This document shows, piece by piece, positions 8,651 to 15,670 of a DNA stretch of 22,134 nt. The stretch covers positions 1 through 22,134 of the forward strand of contig JAJDTQ010000214.1 of NCBI GenBank assembly GCA_022827045.1, given 5' to 3'. The position numbers and the translations under genes were made by a program. Positions within the stretch are counted from its first letter, which is position 1; each line of letters opens with the position of its first letter. The notes beneath the pieces are model-generated. The model had not been told where the DNA came from. It saw only the letters and a list, made by a program, of their open reading frames with translations, and searched no databases. This DNA is from Candidatus Binatia bacterium. Lineage in GTDB: Bacteria > Desulfobacterota_B > Binatia > UBA9968 > JAJDTQ01.

Positions 8651-10111
8651 CTAGATCCCGGGGAACGGGATGATGTTCCCGAACTTCTTGATGACCTGCT
8701 CCCGCAGCTCGCGGCTCGACCGGCTCACCCGCGGGAACTTGTCGCGCCACTCGAACGGGCGCACCGCGCAGATCAGCGCCCGGCTGTTGGTGTGGTCGCC
8801 CGACTCGCGCTTCTCCGGCGGCATGCGCGGGTCCAGCGGCGTGCTCCAGGCGCTGTCGATCAGGTCGATGTTGGTCTTGGGGTCCACCCGGGTCATCATC
8901 GCCCAGATGACCTCCTTCAGGTTGCTGGGGTCGATGTCGTCGTCCACCACCACCACGTAGCGGCCGTTGCGCGCCGCCGCCGAGGCGCTCAGCGCGGCCA
9001 TGCCCGCCTGCTTCGCATGCCCGGCGTAGCGCTGCTTGATGGCCACCACCACCATGAACGAGGTGTGGCTGTATACCCCGGTGATGTCCTGGATGCCCGC
9101 GGCCTCGAGCTGGTCCCAGAGCACTCCCGACGACAGGTGCAGGTCCATCTTGATGGCGCCGGGCCACATGGGCGCGGCGTCTTCCAGGATCGGATCGTTG
9201 CGGTGGTAGAGCGCCTTGACGCGTATGACGGGCTGGTCCACGCCCGTGCCGATGGTCCCCCCGGAGTAGTAGCCCGGCCATTCGCCAAACGGCCCTTCCT
9301 CCCGAGCTTCCTCCGACGGCGGCGGGATCTCGCCCTCGATGGCGATCTCGGCGCTGGCCGGAATCGGCAGGCCGGTCACCGGACCGCGGATGTATTCCAT
9401 GGGCCGGCCCATGAGTCCGCCGACCATCTCGTGCTCGGAACGCCCCCACGGCAGCTTCGAGTAGGAGGTCATGAACACCAGCGGGTTCTGGCCGAAGGTG
9501 GCCACCACCGGGCAGCTCTTGCCCTGCTCCCAGTAGCGCATGCAGATGAGCCGCCCCTGCTGCCCCGGGCTCATCCACAATCCCAGCAGATTGCGGTCGT
9601 GGAGCTGCATCCGGTAGGTGCCGGAGTTGATGTAATCGCTGTCGGGATCGGCGTTGACCAGGCTGTCGGCGGTGCCCAGGTAACGCCCGCCGTCGTGCTC
9701 GTGGAAGCGCGGCGCGGGGAACTTGAACAGGTTCACGTCGGCGCCGGTGAAGACGTTCTCCAGCACCGGCGAGGAATCCACTTCCTTGGGGGCCAGCGGC
9801 TGGGCCGACTTCACCTTGCGCGCCGCCAGCCGCAGCAGCTCGAGCTTGGGCAGGTCGGTGGGCAGCCCCAGCGCCACGGCCACACGCTTGTAGGAGGCAT
9901 AGGGCAGGCTCAGCAATCGGTAGCCCTGAGGATAGTCCTTGATGTTGTCGAAGATCAGCATCGGCGCCTGGGGGATCAGCTCGGCGGACGCCTCGACGAT
10001 GGCGCCGATCTCGCGGTCCCAGTCGGCGCCGTTCACGTCGCGCCACTCGCTGACTTTCTTGGCTTCCTCGATAAAGCCCCGCAGGTCGTCATAGACCGGG
10101 TAATATCCCAT
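8651..10111 (-). CDS. UbiD family decarboxylase (prenylated-FMN dependent), 486 aa
   Basis: Reversible (de)carboxylase of aromatic or alpha,beta-unsaturated acids, needing prenylated FMN supplied by a UbiX partner not seen here. The N-terminus is MGYYPVYDDLRGFIEEAKKV. The core has DSDYINSGTYRMQLHDRNLL (157-176), including an Asn and the conserved Arg at 167, and later EEGPFGEWPGYYSGG (271-285). Arg167, Glu272 and Glu277 align by spacing with the Arg-Glu-Glu catalytic set known in Fdc1. Length about 490 aa is normal. The ATG at 10111 has GAGG 5 nt upstream; a longer frame back to 10216 would translate a palindromic repeat and is rejected. The neighbours (cupin upstream, Gfo/Idh downstream) suggest a small aromatic-acid pathway. 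It is not necessarily the ubiquinone-pathway UbiD; phthaloyl-, hydroxybenzoate- or gallate-type decarboxylases belong to the same family. Confidence 0.9.
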   Translation of the reverse strand: MGYYPVYDDLRGFIEEAKKVSEWRDVNGADWDREIGAIVEASAELIPQAPMLIFDNIKDYPQGYRLLSLPYASYKRVAVALGLPTDLPKLELLRLAARKVKSAQPLAPKEVDSSPVLENVFTGADVNLFKFPAPRFHEHDGGRYLGTADSLVNADPDSDYINSGTYRMQLHDRNLLGLWMSPGQQGRLICMRYWEQGKSCPVVATFGQNPLVFMTSYSKLPWGRSEHEMVGGLMGRPMEYIRGPVTGLPIPASAEIAIEGEIPPPSEEAREEGPFGEWPGYYSGGTIGTGVDQPVIRVKALYHRNDPILEDAAPMWPGAIKMDLHLSSGVLWDQLEAAGIQDITGVYSHTSFMVVVAIKQRYAGHAKQAGMAALSASAAARNGRYVVVVDDDIDPSNLKEVIWAMMTRVDPKTNIDLIDSAWSTPLDPRMPPEKRESGDHTNSRALICAVRPFEWRDKFPRVSRSSRELREQVIKKFGNIIPFPGI

Positions 10112-10142
10112 CAGATCCTCGCTTCCCGTGCCCGTTATATCC

Positions 10143-10254
10143 TCTCTCCCTCCGGGAGAGGGTGGCCGAAGGTCGGGTGAGGGCTCTGCGCATCGCGCCG
10201 CGTTGCTCGTCCTCACGTGGCGCCCCGCCCGCAGAGGGCGACCGCCGGTCGCCC
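10143..10254. repeat. Two adjacent REP-like palindromes between cupin and ubiD-type genes
   Basis: The first palindrome is CTCTCCC-tcc-GGGAGAG (10144-10160), part of the widespread 'ctctccctccgggagaggg' repeat followed by the usual gtgaggg tail. The second is GGGCGACCG-c-CGGTCGCCC (10236-10254). Both are intergenic, between the cupin stop (10287) and the UbiD start (10111). Confidence 0.7.
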
Positions 10255-10286
10255 CTACCTGATACCGTACCGTTCGTTCGCCGCCG

Positions 10287-11327
10287 TCATTCGCGCACTA
10301 CCGACACCTCCGCGCTGACGCCGTTGCGCTCCAAGTCCCGCAGGTAGCGGTCGTGGATGCCGGCGGGCTCCTCGTCGATCATGAGCATGTTCCACAGCGG
10401 GTTGGGGAAGCGGTCGCTGGTGTACTTTGGGCTCCGACCGCGGATGGCGAAGTGGCGCATGGTCGTGTGGCCGGTGTTGAAATGCCCGTGGTACATGAGG
10501 TCGCCGGGCGAGTAGATGGTGCCCGGGCGAATCTCGTAGACCCCCTGCTCGGCGTCGCCCTCGCGCCACAGCATGACGTAGCCCTCGCCTTCGGTGACGA
10601 TGAGGATGGCGCCGGGCCCGTGCCGGTGGAAGTGGCTGCGGCTCCCCACCGGGAACTCCTGGATGTGGCAGCCGTAGGTCGTATCCGCCAGCGTGAAGCG
10701 CATGATGCGCACGCCCTTGCCCTTCATCGGGAAGTCGTCGAGCACGAACTCGTTGACGTCCGGGATCAGGTTGGTCTCCCAGCAACGGGTGGCCAGCCGC
10801 TTGTTGGAGCGGAAGTAGTCGTCCTCGTCGCGGAAGCGGTCCTGGAACACGAACGGGTTGCGGAAGAGGAAATCCTCGTTGTGGAACATGTTGAGCAGGC
10901 GCGGGCAGGTGGTGGAGGCCATCAGCCGCACAGGCTCCGTGCCCGATACGTTGAAGTGCTGGTAGGAAGCGTTCAGCGGGATGGCAAAGGCGGCCCCGGC
11001 GCTCCACTCGAAGGTCTTGCTCGGCACCCCTTCCTGCCACACCGACGTCGCCCCCTGGCCGTGGGCCACGTAGACGATGGCCTCAAAAAGGTGCCGCTGC
11101 GGCAGCGTCTGCTCACCCGGCGCGATCTCGCACACGTAGGCGTCGGTGTCCTGCTGGTCGGCCATGTTGAGGTAGCACCCGCGCGCGCCCATGCGCGCCC
11201 AGGGCGCCAACTCCACCTCCATGATGTCGCGGATGTGGTATCCGGTGAGGACGGGTATCCCCTCCCCCTTCACGAACCGGTCGTAGGGGGTGGGGCCGAG
11301 GTCGATCCTTTCGCGGTGGGGTTGCAT
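10287..11327 (-). CDS. Two-domain cupin protein, 346 aa
   Basis: Cytoplasmic bicupin. The second cupin (about 210-300) carries a good metal site: motif 1 is SHFHRHGPGAILIVTEGEG (231-249), giving the His-x-His and Glu ligands, and motif 2 is PGDLMYHGHFNTG (274-286), giving the last His. The first cupin (about 65-140) shows RHLFEAIVYVAHGQG and SAGAAFAIPLNASYQHF but lacks a clear HxH, so it is probably structural. This layout recalls gentisate/homogentisate-type dioxygenases and other uncharacterised bicupins; ring cleavage is possible but not shown. The start at 11327 has CAGGAA a few nt upstream. Its gene leads the cupin-UbiD-Gfo/Idh series and has a promoter candidate about 55 nt upstream. 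Confidence 0.82.
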   Translation of the reverse strand: MQPHRERIDLGPTPYDRFVKGEGIPVLTGYHIRDIMEVELAPWARMGARGCYLNMADQQDTDAYVCEIAPGEQTLPQRHLFEAIVYVAHGQGATSVWQEGVPSKTFEWSAGAAFAIPLNASYQHFNVSGTEPVRLMASTTCPRLLNMFHNEDFLFRNPFVFQDRFRDEDDYFRSNKRLATRCWETNLIPDVNEFVLDDFPMKGKGVRIMRFTLADTTYGCHIQEFPVGSRSHFHRHGPGAILIVTEGEGYVMLWREGDAEQGVYEIRPGTIYSPGDLMYHGHFNTGHTTMRHFAIRGRSPKYTSDRFPNPLWNMLMIDEEPAGIHDRYLRDLERNGVSAEVSVVRE

Positions 11328-11381
11328 GGTTCCTGCGTTTCGCGGCCGCGTTCTGCAGAAGGAAGGCTCGCGCAACCTGTT

Positions 11382-11411
11382 GTAGTAGTTGGATTAGTTT
11401 CGGCTTGTCAA
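11382..11411 (-). promoter_or_regulatory. Sigma70-like promoter candidate for the cupin gene
   Basis: A perfect TTGACA (11406-11411, minus strand) is followed after 18 nt by TACTAC (11382-11387), a weak -10. It lies between the end of the small gene at 11430 and the cupin start at 11327, and would drive the cupin-UbiD-Gfo/Idh unit. Confidence 0.4.
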
Positions 11412-11429
11412 ACAAAACCCCTGGTGATC

Positions 11430-11756
11430 CTAGCGATCGGACCCGTACTCTCGTTTCCGACGCCGTAGCCCTCCGGAGTCCGTCTCAACCTGGTGGAAGA
11501 GAACCCTGTCCTGCAACGGCTTGCCCTTTCCCTGCATCACAGTCAGGTGCCAGTTGTGTTTATCGTACCGGCCCAGGGAGAACCAATTCAGACGACGCTG
11601 GATGAGGCCGGTATCCTCACCATGCTCCTTGACGATCTTCTTCAGGAAGGAGACGGTGATTTCGCCTTCCTCCTCCAGCCTGACGAAGAAATTTCTCAGG
11701 CTGACCTTCTTCCGGTTGCCCTCAAAGAGTTCTTTGGATCTCTTCCGCTCCTTCAC
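11430..11756 (-). CDS. Unrecognised 108-aa protein overlapping a RelE-like toxin gene
   Basis: I do not recognise this protein. The GTG start at 11756 overlaps the toxin stop by four bases (GTGA), the usual arrangement of coupled genes. The N-terminus is very basic (MKERKRSKELFEGNRKK), followed by an amphipathic stretch RNFFVRLEEEGEITVSFLKK and then a patch rich in aromatic residues, including RRLNWFSLGRYDKHNWHL. By position it should be an antitoxin, but it does not resemble the helix-turn-helix HigA antitoxins that usually follow this toxin family. Upstream of the GTG the same frame still reads like protein (GDGIVLGKTEVYKRVK) back to a TAA, so part of it may be the displaced C-terminus of the toxin after a frameshift. 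No separate ribosome site is seen. Confidence 0.5.
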   Translation of the reverse strand: MKERKRSKELFEGNRKKVSLRNFFVRLEEEGEITVSFLKKIVKEHGEDTGLIQRRLNWFSLGRYDKHNWHLTVMQGKGKPLQDRVLFHQVETDSGGLRRRKREYGSDR

Positions 11757-12061
11757 GCGCTTATAAACCTCCGTCTTGCCAAGGACGATACCGTCCCCAT
11801 AATTGGTTCCCGCTGGTTGTCCTTATCGCCCCCGCATAGAACGACGACCGTCGTACCTTTGCGAAGGAAATAGAGGCGATAGCCGGGGCCGTGATGAATA
11901 CACGTTTCGTGTATGCCCGCACCTACCGACCTGACGTCCCCGAAGTTGCCCAAGGAGACGTTTCGCAAGCGCGCGTTGATCCGGGCCACCGCGTTTCGGT
12001 CACGCAAGTCACGAATCCAGCGCCTAAAGGTGGCACTCTCGGCTACTTCGATTGCACACAT
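11753..12061 (-). CDS. Type II toxin-antitoxin RelE/HigB-like toxin, 102 aa
   Basis: Small toxin of the RelE/ParE superfamily, group of phage-derived Gp49/HigB-like proteins, expected to be an mRNA interferase that cuts on the ribosome. Visible family signature: FRRWIRDLRDRNAVARINAR near residues 11-30, then LSLGNFGDVRSVGAGIHE (about 36-52), then HHGPGYRLYFLRKG and VVVLCGGDKDNQ. The start ATG at 12061 gives the normal N-terminus, but no Shine-Dalgarno precedes it. The family normally continues after CGGDK..Q with a D-I..A-K helix. Here the frame instead reads REPIMGTVSSLARRRFISA and stops, while the other frame reads GDGIVLGKTEVYKRVK, more like the expected helix. A frameshift in the C-terminal helix is therefore plausible, and the toxin may be inactive. 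Confidence 0.75.
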   Translation of the reverse strand: MCAIEVAESATFRRWIRDLRDRNAVARINARLRNVSLGNFGDVRSVGAGIHETCIHHGPGYRLYFLRKGTTVVVLCGGDKDNQREPIMGTVSSLARRRFISA

Positions 12062-12063
12062 AG

Positions 12064-12091
12064 TGTGAAACTGTGGTTCACAGTCTGTCAA
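12064..12091 (-). promoter_or_regulatory. Promoter/operator candidate of the toxin gene
   Basis: Immediately upstream of the toxin start are two overlapping palindromes: ACTGTG-gtt-CACAGT (12070-12084) and TGTGAA...TTCACA (12064-12082). A perfect TTGACA lies at 12086-12091 on the minus strand, with the palindromes in the spacer. No good -10 is seen at normal spacing. Palindromes over the promoter are usual in autoregulated toxin-antitoxin operons. Confidence 0.4.
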
Positions 12092-12304
12092 GCGCACCGG
12101 CCTAGAGGACGATCTGGCCCACCAACGACTGTTATGGGGCAGCGTCAATGCTTTCCGGCGCACCGAGAGGTTCCTTGCCCCTTCCAGCCCCATCATTGTA
12201 TCCTTGTCCCAGCTTGGCCGAACACGCATGAACCATGCCACGGCGTACGTAACAGGACCCCTGATGCTGGCCAGATACTCTGACCTCTTGAAGGCCGCTA
12301 TCCC

Positions 12305-13318
12305 ATGGCGCGATTGACCCTCAGTTTTGTAACCGGAACCAACGAACGAGTGGCTCCCCTTGTCGAAGGCGTGGTCCAGCCCGAGGGCGTAGAGCTGATT
12401 CCGACCCTCTCGGACCCGTCGGAGACGTTCTGGCGGCAGCTCAACTTCGAGGAGTTCGAGATCTCGGAGATGTCGCTGTCGTCCTATCTCATCGCCCGGT
12501 CCCGGGGCATGGACATGATGGCCATCCCGGTGTTCCCGTCCCGGCGGTTCATGCACACGCAGCTCTCCTGCCACGCGGACTCGGGCATCGGCCGGCCGGA
12601 GGATATCACCGGCAAGCGCATCGGCGTGGGCGAGTACCAGCAGACCGCGGCGCTTTGGACCCGCGGCATCCTGGAGCACGACTTCGGCGTGTCCCAGTAC
12701 GACGTGCACTGGTTCATGGAACGGACCGACGAGCTGAGCCACGGGGGCGCCACCGGGTTTACGCCTCCCGACGGCATCTCCTTCCAGCGGGTGCCTCCCG
12801 ACAAGAGTCTGGCGTCCATGCTGGTGGCCAACGAGATCGACGTGGCCGCGGTGCACCGGGCCTTCCAGAAGGACAGCAACATCATCGACCGCTCCACCCG
12901 TATCCGGGCGCGCGAAGGAGACTGGAGCAAGATCAGGCCGGTGTTCCCGGACCGCATCGCCGAGGGCAAGCGGTTCTTCGAGCAGCACGGCTACATCCCG
13001 GCCAACCACGCCTACATCATCCGGGGCGACATCCACCGGAAGCACCCGTGGCTGGCGTTCAACCTGTACAAGGCCTTTGTCGCGGCCAAGGAGGTGGCCC
13101 GGGACCGGTTGGCCGCGAGCATCCCCACGGCACTGGTGTTCGGGCAGGAGTATCTCGCAAGGACGCGGGCGATATTCGGCGACGACCCCTATCCGTACGG
13201 TATCCGCGACAACCGCGAGATGATCGAGACCATCATCGACTATTCGCACGAGCAGGGGCTGACCCGGGAGAAGGCGACGATCGAGGATCTGTTCGCGCCG
13301 AGCACACTGGACCTGTAG
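12305..13318 (+). CDS. 4,5-dihydroxyphthalate decarboxylase-like protein (binding-protein fold), 337 aa
   Basis: Member of the family annotated as 4,5-dihydroxyphthalate decarboxylase (Pht5-like), which shares the fold of type 2 periplasmic binding proteins. No signal peptide is present (MARLTLSFVTGTNERVAPL), so it acts in the cytoplasm, as an enzyme rather than an ABC receptor. Typical parts are PLVEGVVQPEGVELIP (about 18-33), EFEISEMSLSSYLIARSRG, DITGKRIGVGEYQQTA and the late HPWLAFNLYKAF. The length fits the family (about 330 aa). The gene lies directly before a Rieske oxygenase; without the MITE-like insert the two would be 17 nt apart, matching a phthalate-type hydroxylation then decarboxylation order. 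A GAAGG lies about 10 nt before the ATG. Many homologues in such neighbourhoods have unproven substrates, so the exact reaction is open. Confidence 0.78.
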   Translation: MARLTLSFVTGTNERVAPLVEGVVQPEGVELIPTLSDPSETFWRQLNFEEFEISEMSLSSYLIARSRGMDMMAIPVFPSRRFMHTQLSCHADSGIGRPEDITGKRIGVGEYQQTAALWTRGILEHDFGVSQYDVHWFMERTDELSHGGATGFTPPDGISFQRVPPDKSLASMLVANEIDVAAVHRAFQKDSNIIDRSTRIRAREGDWSKIRPVFPDRIAEGKRFFEQHGYIPANHAYIIRGDIHRKHPWLAFNLYKAFVAAKEVARDRLAASIPTALVFGQEYLARTRAIFGDDPYPYGIRDNREMIETIIDYSHEQGLTREKATIEDLFAPSTLDL

Positions 13319-13477
13319 GAAACTGTCCGAGAAATGGCGTCCTTCGACTTCGCTCCGCTACGCTCAGGACGAACGGTTTGATGACCTTTCACCGTTCGTC
13401 CTGAGCGTAGCGAGGTCTGCCGAGCGAAGTCGAAGGACGCCGTCTCCCTGCCATCGCTTTACTCGGACAGATTCCTA
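13316..13477. mobile_element. MITE-like element with 16-bp terminal inverted repeats
   Basis: The ends are taggaaactgtccgag (13316-13331) and, inverted, ctcggacagattccta (13462-13477), 16 bp with one mismatch. Both ends finish in TA, consistent with TA target duplication as made by IS630/Tc1-mariner-type transposases. Inside lies a second, larger inverted repeat of the ttcgacttcgct...gctcaggacgaacgg family (13336-13379 and 13390-13441; the right arm has 9 extra nt). No coding capacity. It begins in the TAG stop of the preceding gene. Confidence 0.6.
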
Positions 13478-13495
13478 GCGGACGATAGCACGAAC

Positions 13496-14767
13496 ATGCT
13501 GAGCGGCGAAGAGAACGAACGACTGACACGGGTGGGGCCGGGCACGCCCGCCGGCGAGTTGCTGCGCCATTACTGGCACCCGGTGGGCACCAGCGCGGAG
13601 CTGGCCGCGAACCCGGTGAAGGGCACGCGCATCCTCGGCGAGTCGCTGACGCTGTTCCGGGACCGCCAGGGGCGTCTCGGGCTGATCTCCCAGCGCTGCG
13701 CCCACCGGGGCGTCGATCTCCGGCACGGCGTTCCGGAGCAGGAAGGCCTGCGCTGCCCCTACCACGGCTGGATGTACGACACCGCCGGACAGTGCATCGA
13801 GCAGCCCGGCGAGGCGCCCGAACACCAGTTCAAGGAAACGGTGCGGCTCAAGTCCTACGCGGTGGAGGAGTTGGGAGGGTTGATCTGGGGCTATCTGGGT
13901 CCCGCCCCCGCGCCGTTGCTGCCCCGCTGGGACCTCTTCGTCATCAACAACGTCTTCCGGCAGATCGGCACCACCCTGCTGCCCTGCAACTGGCTCCAGT
14001 GCCAGGAGAACGCGGTGGACACCATCCACACCGAGCACCTCCACGGCCGCTTCGGCCAATACGTGCTGGAACGACTCGGGAGCACCGACGAGCGCCAGAT
14101 CGCGCGCTTCAACCGGGTCGGCCGCCACCACCTCAAGGTCCACTTCGAGCGGGTGCCCGTGGGCATCCAGAAATACCGGCTGCTGGAGGGCGAGACCGAG
14201 GATGCCGAGGGTTGGCGCGTCGGCCACCCGCTGGTGTTCCCCAACTACGTCCGCATCGGCCAGCTCGGCTACGCCGAGTTCCAGATGCGCGTCCCGGTGG
14301 ACGACACCCACACCTGGCACCTGGGCTACCAGGTCTATTTCCCGGGGCCGGAAGCCGCGGCCCCCAAGCAGGACCCGGTGCCGACGTTCGAGGTCCCCAT
14401 CAAGGACCTGCCCGATTTCGTGGCCGGCCAGGATCTGATGGTGTGGGCGTCCCAGGGCGAGTGCCTCGACCGCACCGCCGAGCGGCTCACCAAATCCGAC
14501 CGGGGCATCGTCATGTTCCGCCAGCTACTGAACGAGCAGATCGAGGCGGTCCGGAACGGCGGCGACCCCATCAACACGTTCCGCGACCCGGAAGCGAACC
14601 AATGCATTAACCTGTCCATGGAAGACCGCGGCAGCATGGCCGACTACCAGCCGGGCGCGGTGCACTACATGAACACCGGCACCAACAGCCCGTACGTGGA
14701 TGAGCTGGACGCGCTGCTGACGGCCGCGGCGCGGAAGGCCGTGGGCAAAACGCAGAAGGCGCGCTAG
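13496..14767 (+). CDS. Rieske non-haem iron oxygenase, alpha subunit (phthalate dioxygenase-like), 423 aa
   Basis: Terminal oxygenase that hydroxylates an aromatic ring or removes O-methyl groups, using electrons from a reductase. The Rieske [2Fe-2S] site is complete: Cys68-x-His70 (CAHRG) and Cys87-x2-His90 (CPYHGW). The catalytic domain has ENAVDTIHTEHLH (171-183), with Asp175 as bridging residue and His178 and His183 as iron ligands; the third acidic ligand should lie in the C-terminal third. Length and N-terminus (LTRVGPGTPAGELLRHYWHP) match the phthalate 4,5-dioxygenase/vanillate demethylase group, whose oxygenase is a single subunit type. The ATG at 13496 lacks a strong ribosome site. 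The dihydroxyphthalate decarboxylase-like gene upstream supports a phthalate-like substrate. No reductase gene is in the window. Confidence 0.9.
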   Translation: MLSGEENERLTRVGPGTPAGELLRHYWHPVGTSAELAANPVKGTRILGESLTLFRDRQGRLGLISQRCAHRGVDLRHGVPEQEGLRCPYHGWMYDTAGQCIEQPGEAPEHQFKETVRLKSYAVEELGGLIWGYLGPAPAPLLPRWDLFVINNVFRQIGTTLLPCNWLQCQENAVDTIHTEHLHGRFGQYVLERLGSTDERQIARFNRVGRHHLKVHFERVPVGIQKYRLLEGETEDAEGWRVGHPLVFPNYVRIGQLGYAEFQMRVPVDDTHTWHLGYQVYFPGPEAAAPKQDPVPTFEVPIKDLPDFVAGQDLMVWASQGECLDRTAERLTKSDRGIVMFRQLLNEQIEAVRNGGDPINTFRDPEANQCINLSMEDRGSMADYQPGAVHYMNTGTNSPYVDELDALLTAAARKAVGKTQKAR

Positions 14768-14853
14768 GAGCCTGCGTCAAAGGACAACCCGGTGTAGGCG
14801 TGGACTTCGAACCTCCCCCGCGCTCATGGTGCCATCGGTCGACGCAGGCTCCT
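14766..14853. repeat. 13-bp perfect inverted repeat at the 3' end of the Rieske gene
   Basis: aggagcctgcgtc (14766-14778) and gacgcaggctcct (14841-14853) face each other across 62 nt. The left arm overlaps the TAG stop of the Rieske gene. There is no T-run and no coding content of its own; it may be the trace of a short mobile element or a recombination junction where the accessory stretch begins. Confidence 0.5.
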
Positions 14854-15330
14854 GGGTCTCGATGTACCTTACCAGTATCAGGGTGTCGTCCGGCGCAAAC
14901 CGGCTCCGAACCGTGTTCGCCTTGAGACCGAGAGTCCACGGCATGACCGGCTCTCTCAAGCGGAAACCGCTCGTCCAGCGCCGGGCATCGAAGATGTCCG
15001 AAATCATGGACAGGACGGGAGATCCTGTGCTGTCGCGACGTGGCCACACCACTCCGTTCACTGACGACTTCTGGAATGCACGGCACACCTGCACCACCGC
15101 CGACAGTAACGGTCGAGTGAGTGTCGTTGCCGCGTGCCGGTCCGCCGGACACTGGTTCGACGGTGACGGTCACGGCGACAGATTCGCCGCCCCGGCTATG
15201 ACCATCTCCGTCGCGGCGCTCCGCACGGGCATAGACCCGAATGTCCAGGCGGGCGCCGACCTCGCGCGGCGAGTCCCGGCTGCCGTCTGCATCCGCTTCG
15301 CTGCCCGTGCTACCGTGCCACCGGCCATGG
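14777..15330 (-). pseudogene. Possible decayed gene between the Rieske gene and the accessory unit
   Basis: The 900 nt after the Rieske gene hold no convincing intact gene. On the minus strand one frame (about 15100-15330) reads like protein (GARLDIRVYARAERRDGDG, ESVAVTVTVEPVSGG), and a second frame continues it (14777-15097: VQVCRAFQKSSVNGVVWPRR, DDTLILVRYIETQEPAS). Joining them needs a shift near 15100 (GGTGGTGCAGGTG). The beta-rich, Thr/Val-rich look suggests a fragment of a surface or secreted protein, but I do not recognise the family. Both strands have open frames here because of the base composition, so this is tentative. Confidence 0.25.
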
Positions 15331-15456
15331 CCTGATTCGGGCTGCTGTAGTCGGATTGTAAGCCGCTGTAAGTGGCTTGTATGACAGGCGTCGCACCGTG
15401 TAGCCCGGGAAAGGGTATCGAAGTCAAACTGACACAGTACCAAAACTTCAAAACTA

Positions 15457-15485
15457 TTGACTTGCATTCGAATCCGTGCTACAAA
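15457..15485 (+). promoter_or_regulatory. Strong sigma70-like promoter
   Basis: TTGACT (15457-15462), a 17-nt spacer and TACAAA (15480-15485) make the best promoter-like sequence in the window. Transcription would start near 15492 and run into a hairpin terminator about 100 nt later. Confidence 0.6.
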
Positions 15486-15491
15486 TAGCGA

Positions 15492-15594
15492 AATACTGAA
15501 AACAGCGGCGGAGGGCATTAGCCGAACATAGAACGTATTATTAAGAGTTAGCATGAACCGGCCCCGGCGGGTTGATTCCTGCCGGGGCCTTTTT
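15492..15594 (+). ncRNA. Candidate small RNA or attenuator leader, about 103 nt
   Basis: The stretch lies between a good promoter (15457-15485) and a strong intrinsic terminator (15560-15594). It contains no gene of normal size; a 23-codon frame from the ATG at 15553 runs through the terminator to a TAG ending at 15624 and could be a leader peptide (MNRPRRVDSCRG...). It is either a free-standing small RNA or a regulated leader of the genes starting at 15671. No known RNA family is recognised. Confidence 0.4.
15560..15594 (+). terminator. Rho-independent terminator
   Basis: Stem GGCCCCGGC (15560-15568) pairs with GCCGGGGCC (15581-15589), extended by two inner pairs (one G-U) to an 8-nt loop, followed by TTTTT (15590-15594). 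Confidence 0.8.
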
Positions 15595-15670
15595 GCGACC
15601 ACTGACCTGTCGAGACGGGGATAGACTCTTCAGCGCTAAAGTGTGCGGTGAAACAACAAAGGGAGGCGTC

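Noticed and set aside
10112..10216. 35-codon upstream extension of the UbiD-family protein
   Set aside because: It would translate an intergenic REP-like palindrome, and a good ribosome site precedes the ATG at 10111.
7166..10254. CRISPR-like repetition from the several palindromes
   Set aside because: Repeats are inverted, irregularly spaced, differ in sequence and have no regular spacers; they are REP/MITE-type repeats.
11493..11873. 126-codon plus-strand frame rich in Leu/Val
   Set aside because: It lies opposite the RelE-like toxin and its overlapping partner, which have family likeness and coupled starts; no ribosome site.
15572..15670. 33-codon upstream extension of the 179-aa protein
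   Set aside because: It begins inside the terminator hairpin; GGGAGG directly before 15671 marks the real start.
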